Assembly (NCBI GenBank): GCA_024690205.1
Contig: JAILCX010000069.1
Location: 1 to 64,000 of the forward strand
Reading direction: 5' to 3'
DNA length: 64,000 nucleotides
Origin: Lachnospiraceae bacterium
GTDB lineage: Bacteria; Bacillota; Clostridia; Lachnospirales; Lachnospiraceae
Shown: positions 57,844 through 64,000 of the stretch, in pieces
Position numbering within the stretch: the stretch's first letter is position 1
Layout: each line of letters opens with the position of its first letter
Notes under the pieces: model-generated
The model's database searches: none
Seen by the model: the letters and a program-made list of their open reading frames with translations, nothing else
What the model was told of the DNA's origin: nothing
Translations under genes and position numbers: made by a program

Positions 57844-58573
57844 CCTTGAAAGCCCTCTGATGCAGGGACTCAATAAATTTGCAGACCTTATCATACTAAA
57901 TCTTCTGACGATTGTATGTTGTATTCCGTTGTTTACCATCGGAGCATCGATCACGGCTCTTCACTTTGTGTGCCTTAAGATCGTCAGGGACGAAGAAACC
58001 TATGTGGTAAGGAGTTTCTTTAAATCATTCAAGCAGAATTTCAAGCAGGCTACTGCCATATGGCTTATCGAAGTAGTCGTGTTCGGAGTTCTTGCTTTGG
58101 ACTTTTACCTTATGGGGCATGCAGATATCGAATTTCCTGTGTGGCTGCCTTCGGCACTTTTGGCGGTAGATGCCCTGATATTTGTTTTGGGACTTCATGT
58201 TTTCCCGCTTCTTTCTAGATTTGAAAACACGGTAGCAAGAACGATAAAAAACAGCGTCATGGTCGGGATACTTACCCTTCCCAAGACGATCCTCATGGCT
58301 GCGGTATGTGCACTTCCCGTAGTGCTTATTTATTTCTTTGAACAGGTACTTGCACCTTTCATGCTGCTCTTGGGAATATCAGGTCCGGCGTTTTTGTGTG
58401 CTTTGATCTACAACAAGACATTTAAAAGATTTGAACCCTCCGAGGAAGATAAAGACCCGGATGAGTGGTATGTGGAACCGGTAGCCGGGGAGACGGCAGA
58501 AGAAACGGAAGAAGAGACGACGGAAAAGACGGAAGAAGAAGTTATCCCGTCTGAGACCGATAAGGAGCCTTAA
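57827..58573 (+). CDS. YesL-like DUF624 membrane protein
   Basis: A 248-residue membrane protein with about five helices. The N-terminal pattern (NKFADLIILNLLTIVCCIPL followed by GASITAL) is typical of the YesL/DUF624 family. The C-terminal ~50 residues are extremely rich in Glu and Thr. Family members are usually found beside carbohydrate ABC transporters; their function is unknown. Here it is coupled to a diguanylate cyclase (overlap of one base). Confidence 0.9.
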   Translation: MSKIFDLESPLMQGLNKFADLIILNLLTIVCCIPLFTIGASITALHFVCLKIVRDEETYVVRSFFKSFKQNFKQATAIWLIEVVVFGVLALDFYLMGHADIEFPVWLPSALLAVDALIFVLGLHVFPLLSRFENTVARTIKNSVMVGILTLPKTILMAAVCALPVVLIYFFEQVLAPFMLLLGISGPAFLCALIYNKTFKRFEPSEEDKDPDEWYVEPVAGETAEETEEETTEKTEEEVIPSETDKEP

Positions 58574-60114
58574 TGAAGGACGAGTGGAAACGCTTCTTTA
58601 TACAATGGGTTCTCCCGGTTGTGATCTTTGCGGTGGCATTGGTATTCATGCTCGCAAGCTTCACCGCCAATATTAAACAGGAAACTGTTACCAATTATGA
58701 AGAGGACATGGTAGTGGCCTCTACTGAGTATGCTGCAAACATCACATCATCCCTCCGCAAGATGGAAGCGGTCGGAGATGCTCTCATAGATGTTATCGTA
58801 AATAATAACCTGGCAGATTTCGGAGCTTCAGATGCGTTGGGACCTCTTGTAAAGAATTCCGATGCATACATGGCACTTTTGGTTGAAGAAAACGACAAGG
58901 TCGTAACCGAAGAAGGAAAATCTTTCCTGGGTTCTGACCTTTCGTATTTTGACAGCGCCGTATCCCTTAATAACAGGGGCGTTACTTTTGTGAGAAATGA
59001 TGAGATAATTGGACGGGCAGCATTTGTTGTAAAGATGCCGGTTGATAATTCGACTCACAAATGCGTGTTGCTCTACTATGCGGTAAACGATGATACCTTA
59101 TCAAGACTCGTTACCGTGTCTGCGGATGCGGACGGCTCGTCCTTTGCACTTCTTACTGACAAAGACGGACGTGTGCTTGCTTCCACAAATCCCGGAGCCG
59201 GATTTGAAGATGACTGTAACTTCTGGGAAAAGATAGCACCCGCAAACAATGCTTCAACGTTAAAGAGGATCAAAACAAGAGTCGTTTCTTATCTTTCCGG
59301 ATCATTTGAAGCGGTTATCGGCAGAACTGATTACATTACGACATATACGCCGATAAAGGATACGAACTATATACTTCTTGTTAACTACAACAAACTAAAT
59401 GTAGACAAGAACGAGAATCGCCAGTACAGAAACAACATTAAGAGACTACAGTGGTGTCTTGCCGTAATGGCAACGTTTATCATAGTCATCACGTTCATAC
59501 AGATCGCACAGAACTATGTTACTTCTAAGAACACCACAGAGCTTAAGGACAAGGCAGATACCGATCAGTTGACAGGATTAAAGAACAAGCTGGCAACCGA
59601 AAGGGAGATAAAGGAATACATTACGGATCATCCCGATTCGCTGGGAATGCTTTTTGTAGTGGATATTGATAACTTCAAGAAGATCAATGATACAATGGGT
59701 CACGCCTTCGGTGACGAGGTATTAAGAGAACTCGGAAGAAACATCGGTATCAACTTCAGAGTATCTGATATCATCGGACGTTCCGGCGGTGATGAGTTCA
59801 TGATCTTCCTTAAGAATCTTAAAGAAGAGCAGAACACTCTGCGCGAAGCACAAAAGCTTATTTACTTCTTCAGACACTTCCAGGTCGGCGACTACGTTAA
59901 GTATTCGGTTACCGCAAGTATCGGAGCAGCTGTATTCCCTACGAATGGAGCTGACTTTGAAACCCTTTACAAAGCAGCCGATGCAGCCGTATACAAGTCT
60001 AAAAAGAGAGGAAAGAACCAGTTGTCATTCTTTGATGACAGAGACAGAACTCCCGAAGAAGTTGCCGAAGCGGATGCTCATCTTATTGACATATCGCGTA
60101 AGGAAGAAGAATAG
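58573..60114 (+). CDS. membrane diguanylate cyclase (GGDEF) with extracytoplasmic sensor
   Basis: A 513-residue enzyme that makes cyclic di-GMP. Membrane helices at ~13-32 and ~297-318 enclose a ~265-residue Cache-like sensor. The GGDEF domain has an intact active site, GGDEF at 405-409. R396 and D399 (RVSD), five residues upstream, form the product-inhibition I-site. No EAL or HD-GYP domain. Signal unknown; the DUF624 neighbour hints at carbohydrate or envelope cues. The output could be motility or polysaccharide synthesis. Confidence 0.94.
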   Translation: MKDEWKRFFIQWVLPVVIFAVALVFMLASFTANIKQETVTNYEEDMVVASTEYAANITSSLRKMEAVGDALIDVIVNNNLADFGASDALGPLVKNSDAYMALLVEENDKVVTEEGKSFLGSDLSYFDSAVSLNNRGVTFVRNDEIIGRAAFVVKMPVDNSTHKCVLLYYAVNDDTLSRLVTVSADADGSSFALLTDKDGRVLASTNPGAGFEDDCNFWEKIAPANNASTLKRIKTRVVSYLSGSFEAVIGRTDYITTYTPIKDTNYILLVNYNKLNVDKNENRQYRNNIKRLQWCLAVMATFIIVITFIQIAQNYVTSKNTTELKDKADTDQLTGLKNKLATEREIKEYITDHPDSLGMLFVVDIDNFKKINDTMGHAFGDEVLRELGRNIGINFRVSDIIGRSGGDEFMIFLKNLKEEQNTLREAQKLIYFFRHFQVGDYVKYSVTASIGAAVFPTNGADFETLYKAADAAVYKSKKRGKNQLSFFDDRDRTPEEVAEADAHLIDISRKEEE

Positions 60115-60227
60115 GCTTGGACAATTTGCATAGCGGACGGTGGATTTTTTGTTCAAATTGCTTTGAGGAGCAGCAAGACCGCTTTGATATTAGCAATTCT
60201 TACAATTAAGAAAAAATATATTTGTGA

Positions 60228-60259
60228 AATAGTGGCATAGAGTATGCCGCTATTTTTTT
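60228..60259 (+). terminator. Rho-independent terminator before the orphan sugar ATPase
   Basis: AATAGTGGCAT (60228-60238) pairs with ATGCCGCTATT (60244-60254), with one G-T wobble and a five-base loop, followed by a run of seven T. It ends the GGDEF unit. A TATACT box directly after it (60261-60266) could be the -10 of the next gene. The rest of the 192-base gap holds a CAATTTG/CAAATTG pair near 60123-60162 and nothing else I can name. Confidence 0.8.
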
Positions 60260-60306
60260 GTATACTTTCAATGTTGGAAACTATAAACCTAAGGAGGACA
60301 TTTTAA

Positions 60307-61416
60307 ATGGCTAGTTTATCACTTAAGAACATCTGCAAGGTTTATCCTAACGGATTCGAAGCTGTTAAGGATTTCAGCCTTGAGATCAAGGACCAGGAGT
60401 TCATCATCTTCGTTGGACCTTCAGGATGCGGTAAGTCTACAACACTTCGTATGATCGCAGGACTTGAGGACATTTCTTCCGGCGAATTAAAGATCGGTGA
60501 CAGAGTTGTTAATGACGTAGAACCCAAGGACAGAGATATCGCGATGGTATTCCAGAACTACGCTCTGTATCCTCATATGTCAGTTTATGACAACATGGCA
60601 TTCGGACTTAAGCTCCGTAAGGTTCCCAAGGACGAAATAGACAAGATGGTTAAGGAAGCTGCAAAGATCCTCGACCTTACAGCACTTCTCGATCGTAAGC
60701 CCAAGGCTCTTTCCGGTGGACAGAGACAGAGAGTTGCAATGGGACGTGCTATCGTTCGTAACCCTAAGGTATTCCTTATGGACGAGCCTCTTTCAAACCT
60801 CGATGCAAAGCTCCGCGTACAGATGAGAATTGAGATCGCTAAGCTTCACCAGAGACTCGGAACCACCATCATTTACGTTACACATGACCAGACAGAAGCT
60901 ATGACGCTCGGTGATCGTATCGTTGTTATGAAGGACGGTGTTATCCAGCAGGTTGACACACCTCAGAACCTTTACGAGAAGCCCGCTAACCTCTTCGTTG
61001 CAGGATTCATGGGATCACCTCAGATGAACTTCCTTGATGCTGTAGTTGAAGGTGAAGGCGAGAACGTTTCACTTAAGGTTGCAGGAAAGAGCATCCCTCT
61101 TCCTCCCGCTAAGGCTAAGAAGGTTTCTGAAGGCGGTTACATCGGAAAGACAGTTACATTCGGTATCCGTCCTGAGGATGTATATGATTCAGAGATGTTC
61201 ATCGAGACATCTAAGTGTGTATTCGAATCACAGATCAAGGTTTACGAATTGCTCGGTGCAGAAGTTTATCTTTACTTTGATCTTGCTGAGTTCCCTATCA
61301 CAGCCAGAGTTGACTCACGTACAACTGCAAGACCCGGCGATACTGTTAAGTTCGCATTCGACGTTGAGAAACTTCACATCTTCGATAAGGAAACAGAAAC
61401 AATCATCACAAACTAG
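60307..61416 (+). CDS. ugpC: carbohydrate ABC transporter ATPase, MsmK/UgpC type (orphan)
   Basis: A 369-residue ATPase. Walker A is GPSGCGKST at 37-45, signature LSGGQRQR, Walker B FLMDEP, D-loop SNLDAK, and the C-terminal ~130 residues are the MalK-type OB-fold regulatory domain (FGIRPED). No permease or binding protein is adjacent, and it has its own AAGGAGG site and terminator. It is therefore probably the shared energiser of several sugar importers, as MsmK is in streptococci. Codon use is visibly more biased than in neighbouring genes (AAG, CTT/CTC, TAC, GGT/GGA), which fits very high expression. Confidence 0.93.
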   Translation: MASLSLKNICKVYPNGFEAVKDFSLEIKDQEFIIFVGPSGCGKSTTLRMIAGLEDISSGELKIGDRVVNDVEPKDRDIAMVFQNYALYPHMSVYDNMAFGLKLRKVPKDEIDKMVKEAAKILDLTALLDRKPKALSGGQRQRVAMGRAIVRNPKVFLMDEPLSNLDAKLRVQMRIEIAKLHQRLGTTIIYVTHDQTEAMTLGDRIVVMKDGVIQQVDTPQNLYEKPANLFVAGFMGSPQMNFLDAVVEGEGENVSLKVAGKSIPLPPAKAKKVSEGGYIGKTVTFGIRPEDVYDSEMFIETSKCVFESQIKVYELLGAEVYLYFDLAEFPITARVDSRTTARPGDTVKFAFDVEKLHIFDKETETIITN

Positions 61417-61439
61417 TCATTCCTTAAATAAGATAGTCA

Positions 61440-61465
61440 GGGCACCTCGAAAGAGGTGCCCTTTT
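61440..61465 (+). terminator. Rho-independent terminator after the sugar ATPase
   Basis: GGGCACCTC (61440-61448), GAAA tetraloop, GAGGTGCCC (61453-61461), then TTTT. A perfect nine-base stem. A possible promoter for the next gene overlaps it: TTGACG at 61464-61469 with TATAAA at 61485-61490, though the 15-base spacer is short. Confidence 0.9.
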
Positions 61466-61529
61466 GACGTTATTTGGTGTAAAATATAAAGGTAGTGTTG
61501 CCAAAAGAAAACCCTGCAAGGAGAAAGAA

Positions 61530-62615
61530 ATGATTTCAACACAGATTCTCAGAAATTGCATAGACGAGCTGCATGGAATAACGAAGATAGATATGAGTGT
61601 TTACAATGCAGACGGAGAGCTGCTTGTTAATACCGCGGATGAGGAGATCGTTGATCCCGAAGTCATTAAAAGTTTTATTAATTCACCGGCAGAAAGCCAG
61701 GTGGTTTCAGATGATAACATTATTAAGGTTTTTGACGAGGATGAGCTCATTTATGTCGTAGTCTGTGCCGGAGGCGTGGAAAACTCTTTCATGTCGGCAA
61801 AGATCGCAGCCAGCCAGATAAGGATGCTCTCTTCGGCATATAAAGAAAAATTCGACAGGAATAACTTTATCCAGAATCTCCTGATGGACAATCTTCTTTT
61901 GGTCGATGTGTACAGCAGGGCAAAAAAGCTTCATATAGATACATCGGTACCCAGAGTGGTTTATGTTATAGAAGCCGGCGGAGAAAAGGATACGGTTCTT
62001 CCTGAGCTTTTAAAGCACCTTTTCACGGTACAGTCCGGAGACTTCGTTACGGCAGTAGACGAAAACAGCGTGATAGTGGTAAAAACACTTGAAAAAGCAG
62101 ATGATAACGAGGAAATTTTCCGTATTGCCCAGACGATAGTCGATACCGTAAACTCCGAAGCGATGATAAACATAAGGGTCGGATATGGAACCGTTGCGAC
62201 CGAGATAAAAGATGTTTCAAAGTCATATAAAGAAGCCATGATGGCTGTTGATGTTGGAAAGATCTTTTACGCCGACAGAAAAGTTAATTCTTATAACAGT
62301 CTTGGCATCGGACGTTTGATATACCAGCTTCCGCCCAATCTTTGTCAGATGTTCATAGAAGAGATATTCGGTGATAACGATCCTGCGTCTTTTGATGAAG
62401 AGATCGTATCTACCGTGTATAAATTCTTTGAAAACAGCCTTAACGTATCGGAAACCGCAAGGCAGCTTTTTATTCACAGGAATACGCTTGTTTACAGGGT
62501 TGAAAAGCTTAAGGCGATAACGGGCCTGGATGTCAGGGTGTTTGATGATGCGTTGACGTTTATGATAGCTATGATGGTCAACAATTATCTTAAATATCTT
62601 GAAAGACTCAAATAA
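61530..62615 (+). CDS. PucR/CdaR-type (sugar diacid regulator family) transcription factor
   Basis: A 361-residue regulator. The C-terminal helix-turn-helix of the PucR/CdaR family is clear (SLNVSETARQLFIHRNTLVYRVEKL is split here as SLNVSETA and HRNTLVYRVEKL, at ~310-340). The central part looks like the family's GGDEF-related domain, and the N-terminal ~110 residues resemble a PAS/diacid-sensor domain (MSVYNADGELLVNT). The start is the ATG at 61530 behind AAGGAG. It follows the sugar ATPase, so it may control carbohydrate uptake. Not to be confused with the YbbR-type CdaR at 32816. Confidence 0.85.
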   Translation: MISTQILRNCIDELHGITKIDMSVYNADGELLVNTADEEIVDPEVIKSFINSPAESQVVSDDNIIKVFDEDELIYVVVCAGGVENSFMSAKIAASQIRMLSSAYKEKFDRNNFIQNLLMDNLLLVDVYSRAKKLHIDTSVPRVVYVIEAGGEKDTVLPELLKHLFTVQSGDFVTAVDENSVIVVKTLEKADDNEEIFRIAQTIVDTVNSEAMINIRVGYGTVATEIKDVSKSYKEAMMAVDVGKIFYADRKVNSYNSLGIGRLIYQLPPNLCQMFIEEIFGDNDPASFDEEIVSTVYKFFENSLNVSETARQLFIHRNTLVYRVEKLKAITGLDVRVFDDALTFMIAMMVNNYLKYLERLK

Positions 62616-62821
62616 AAATCCTCTGCACTAAGGGAAGACGCCATGCGTTACCGGAACAGTTAGCTACTACCAGGCACTCCCACATCACATGGGAAATCCC
62701 TCTTAGTGCTGCTTCGTTCCCGACCTGACACGGTTCGTGGGCACCCATTGCGCAGGACCCGATGATCAACACCACTTGCGCCGGGCAGCCATGACATCTT
62801 CCCTCAATACAGAGGGTTTGC
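62616..62821 (-). ncRNA. ffs: signal recognition particle RNA
   Basis: Read on the minus strand, positions 62731-62706 contain GTCAGG, then GGGAACGAAGCAGC, the conserved domain IV loop bound by Ffh. The ends pair: 62815-62810 (CCTCTG) with 62625-62620 (CAGAGG), and an adjacent GGGAAGA/TCTTCCC pairing extends the long helix. A U-run follows at 62619-62614, overlapping the stop of the convergent regulator gene. At ~206 bases it is between the short and the longest bacterial types, with extra 5'/3' sequence of an Alu-like kind. The exact ends are inferred from the promoter and the U-run. Confidence 0.92.
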
Positions 62822-62827
62822 CAATGA

Positions 62828-62857
62828 AGTATACATTAAAACGGACAATAAAGTCAA
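62828..62857 (-). promoter_or_regulatory. promoter of the SRP RNA gene
   Basis: On the minus strand: -35 TTGACT (62857-62852), 18-base spacer, -10 TATACT (62833-62828). The predicted start is at 62822-62821. The -35 lies only five bases before the start codon of the divergent radical SAM gene. Confidence 0.75.
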
Positions 62858-62861
62858 ATAT

Positions 62862-63551
62862 ATGCTGATACTCGGACTTACGAAAACAACATTACTGGAT
62901 TACCCGGGACACGTCGCAGCCACCGTATTTACAGGTGGCTGTAATTTCAGGTGTCCTTATTGTCATAACGGCCAGATGGTCCTTAATCCCGCGTCTATGG
63001 AAAAGATCTCCGAAGAGGAGGTACTGGCCTTTTTGAAAAAAAGAAAAGGAATACTTGACGGGGTATGTGTGACCGGCGGAGAACCCACGATCCAGTCGGA
63101 CCTTCCGGAATTCATTAAAAAGATAAAGGACCTCGGATATCCGGTAAAACTTGATACCAACGGAACGCATCCCGGAATGATAAAAGAGCTTATAGCCGCC
63201 GGCCTTGTAGATCACATTGCCATGGATATAAAAAACGTCTTTGAAAAATATGAAGAGACTTCGGGATGCAGCGCTACGATGATCCCCTCGATAAAGGAAA
63301 GCATTAAGATCATTGAAGAATCCGGTATTAACTATGAATTCAGGACAACGGTCGTAAAAGAACTGCACAGTCCTGAGGACATTGCCGGCATTACGGCCCT
63401 TATAAAGGATCCGTCAAGATATTTTCTTCAAAGCTATGAGGAGTCGGATAATGTGATCGAAAAAAGATTTTCGGCATATTCAGCGCAGGAATTTGAGAAG
63501 ATCCTGTCTTTGATCGATGGACCAAAGCCGAATCTTCGGGGAATTGAATGA
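62862..63551 (+). CDS. nrdG: anaerobic ribonucleoside-triphosphate reductase activating protein (radical SAM)
   Basis: A 229-residue radical SAM enzyme. The [4Fe-4S] cysteines are C27, C31 and C34 in GCNFRCPYCH. VTGGEPT is the SAM-binding GGE motif. It belongs to the NrdG2-like group, which introduces the glycyl radical in the class III ribonucleotide reductase; nrdD is not in the window. No clear ribosome site precedes the ATG at 62862, and the region before it holds the divergent SRP RNA promoter. The stop overlaps the tadA start region. Confidence 0.88.
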   Translation: MLILGLTKTTLLDYPGHVAATVFTGGCNFRCPYCHNGQMVLNPASMEKISEEEVLAFLKKRKGILDGVCVTGGEPTIQSDLPEFIKKIKDLGYPVKLDTNGTHPGMIKELIAAGLVDHIAMDIKNVFEKYEETSGCSATMIPSIKESIKIIEESGINYEFRTTVVKELHSPEDIAGITALIKDPSRYFLQSYEESDNVIEKRFSAYSAQEFEKILSLIDGPKPNLRGIE

Positions 63552-64000
63552 TGAGAAAATATACTGAAGATGAAAAATACATGAAAAAAGCCCTGGCCGA
63601 GGCCCAAAAGGCCTATGCGCTTGGCGAGGTTCCCATAGGATGCGTGATAGTCTATGAGGGAAAGATCATCGGAAGAGGCTATAACAGGCGAAATACCGAC
63701 AAGAACACCCTTTCCCATGCGGAGATCACGGCGATCAACAAAGCAAGTAAAAAGATGGGAGACTGGCGCCTTGAAGGATGCACCTTATATGTGACGCTCG
63801 AGCCATGCCAGATGTGCTCGGGAGCCATAGTCCAGGCGAGAATAGACAGAGTCGTTATAGGAACGATGAACCCCAAAGCGGGATGTGCCGGTTCGATCCT
63901 TAATATCCTTGATATGAAGGAATTCAATCATCAGGTAGAGACCGTAACCGGAGTATTAAGGGAAGAATGCACCGATATGCTTCAGACTTTCTTTAAGGAA
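63551..64000 (+). CDS. tadA: tRNA-specific adenosine deaminase TadA (partial, runs off the end)
   Basis: The first 150 residues of a tRNA A34 deaminase, which makes inosine at the wobble position of tRNA-Arg. The zinc site is complete: H56-A-E58 in LSHAEIT and C86/C89 in EPCQMC. No stop is reached before the window ends, so the gene is truncated only by the window edge. Two ATG codons in tandem (63548 and 63551) can start it; both overlap the nrdG stop. GGGGA lies upstream. tadA near the SRP RNA gene is a common Firmicute arrangement, usually followed by dnaX. Confidence 0.93.
   Translation, partial: MRKYTEDEKYMKKALAEAQKAYALGEVPIGCVIVYEGKIIGRGYNRRNTDKNTLSHAEITAINKASKKMGDWRLEGCTLYVTLEPCQMCSGAIVQARIDRVVIGTMNPKAGCAGSILNILDMKEFNHQVETVTGVLREECTDMLQTFFKE

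Noticed and set aside
60115..60306. A riboswitch in the 192-base gap before the sugar ATPase
   Set aside because: I see one clear terminator and a loose CAATTTG/CAAATTG pair, but no conserved core of the cyclic di-GMP, SAM, FMN, TPP, glycine or glmS classes.
62640..62800. A folded non-coding region that might be a tRNA or tmRNA
   Set aside because: No CCA-ready acceptor or T-loop is present; the minus strand carries the SRP domain IV motif GGGAACGAAGCAGC with matching long-helix ends.
1..64000. CRISPR array, prophage or insertion sequence
   Set aside because: No regularly spaced repeats, integrase, transposase, capsid or portal genes, and no tRNA-associated attachment sites were seen.

Overview
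The window reads as chromosome of a motile, Gram-positive, anaerobic Firmicute, most likely a Lachnospiraceae member of the Butyrivibrio/Pseudobutyrivibrio type. The evidence is Gram-positive gene order (mbl-flhO-flhP, comFC-yvyF, cdaA-cdaR, SRP RNA close to tadA), a YerB-type lipoprotein, an anaerobic ribonucleotide reductase activase, cytosolic GH3/GH2 glycosidases, an orphan MsmK/UgpC sugar-ABC ATPase, strong GGAGG ribosome sites and moderate GC. I see no transposase, prophage, CRISPR array, tRNA or rRNA. Nearly all genes are on the + strand and tightly packed; only the yerB-like gene and the SRP RNA are on the - strand. No gene-free stretch exceeds about 250 bases.

Layout. 1-7.2 kb: a small unknown protein, a heterodimeric ABC exporter, a hybrid histidine kinase ending in an Hpt domain, and an APH/choline-kinase-fold enzyme. 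7.3-12.8 kb: a 1019-residue cytosolic GH3 glycosidase, a GH2 beta-glucuronidase-like enzyme and an acetyltransferase. 12.8-19.1 kb: an ECF vitamin/nucleoside-type importer (S component, double ATPase, T component) joined to a PepV-like M20 peptidase, an S-adenosylmethionine hydrolase and CorA, behind a clear promoter and a palindromic operator candidate. 19.1-24.0 kb: uvrB-uvrA, closed by a terminator. 24.1-34.1 kb: mbl, two flagellar rod genes, a rod-binding protein, recD2, comFC, yvyF, two unknown membrane proteins, and cdaA-cdaR (cyclic-di-AMP synthesis). 34.1-35.7 kb: ptsH (HPr) with its own promoter and terminator, then the convergent lipoprotein.

35.8-53.8 kb is a cell-surface polysaccharide locus. 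It carries rfbD, a DUF212 protein, gmd and fcl (GDP-mannose to GDP-L-fucose), a large membrane protein, an atypical aconitase-family hydratase, two GT2 enzymes, a polyprenyl-phosphate sugar-1-phosphate transferase, a Wzz-like protein whose C-terminus looks like a BY-kinase without a P-loop, a GT-A-like protein, an EpsG-type polymerase, then GT2, GT4, GT4 and GT2. The order suggests a Wzx/Wzy-type pathway, but no flippase is visible.

53.7-64 kb: metG, a monoacylglycerol-lipase-like hydrolase, a membrane-anchored helical protein, a GNAT acetyltransferase, a YesL/DUF624 protein, a diguanylate cyclase with an inhibitory site, the orphan sugar ATPase, a PucR/CdaR-type regulator, the SRP RNA (minus strand), an anaerobic RNR-activating radical SAM protein, and tadA running off the end.

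The most promising candidates for something undescribed are the ECF / SAM-hydrolase / dipeptidase module, the two unknown membrane proteins ahead of cdaA, the kinase-dead Wzz fusion, and the aconitase variant inside the fucose/polysaccharide locus.
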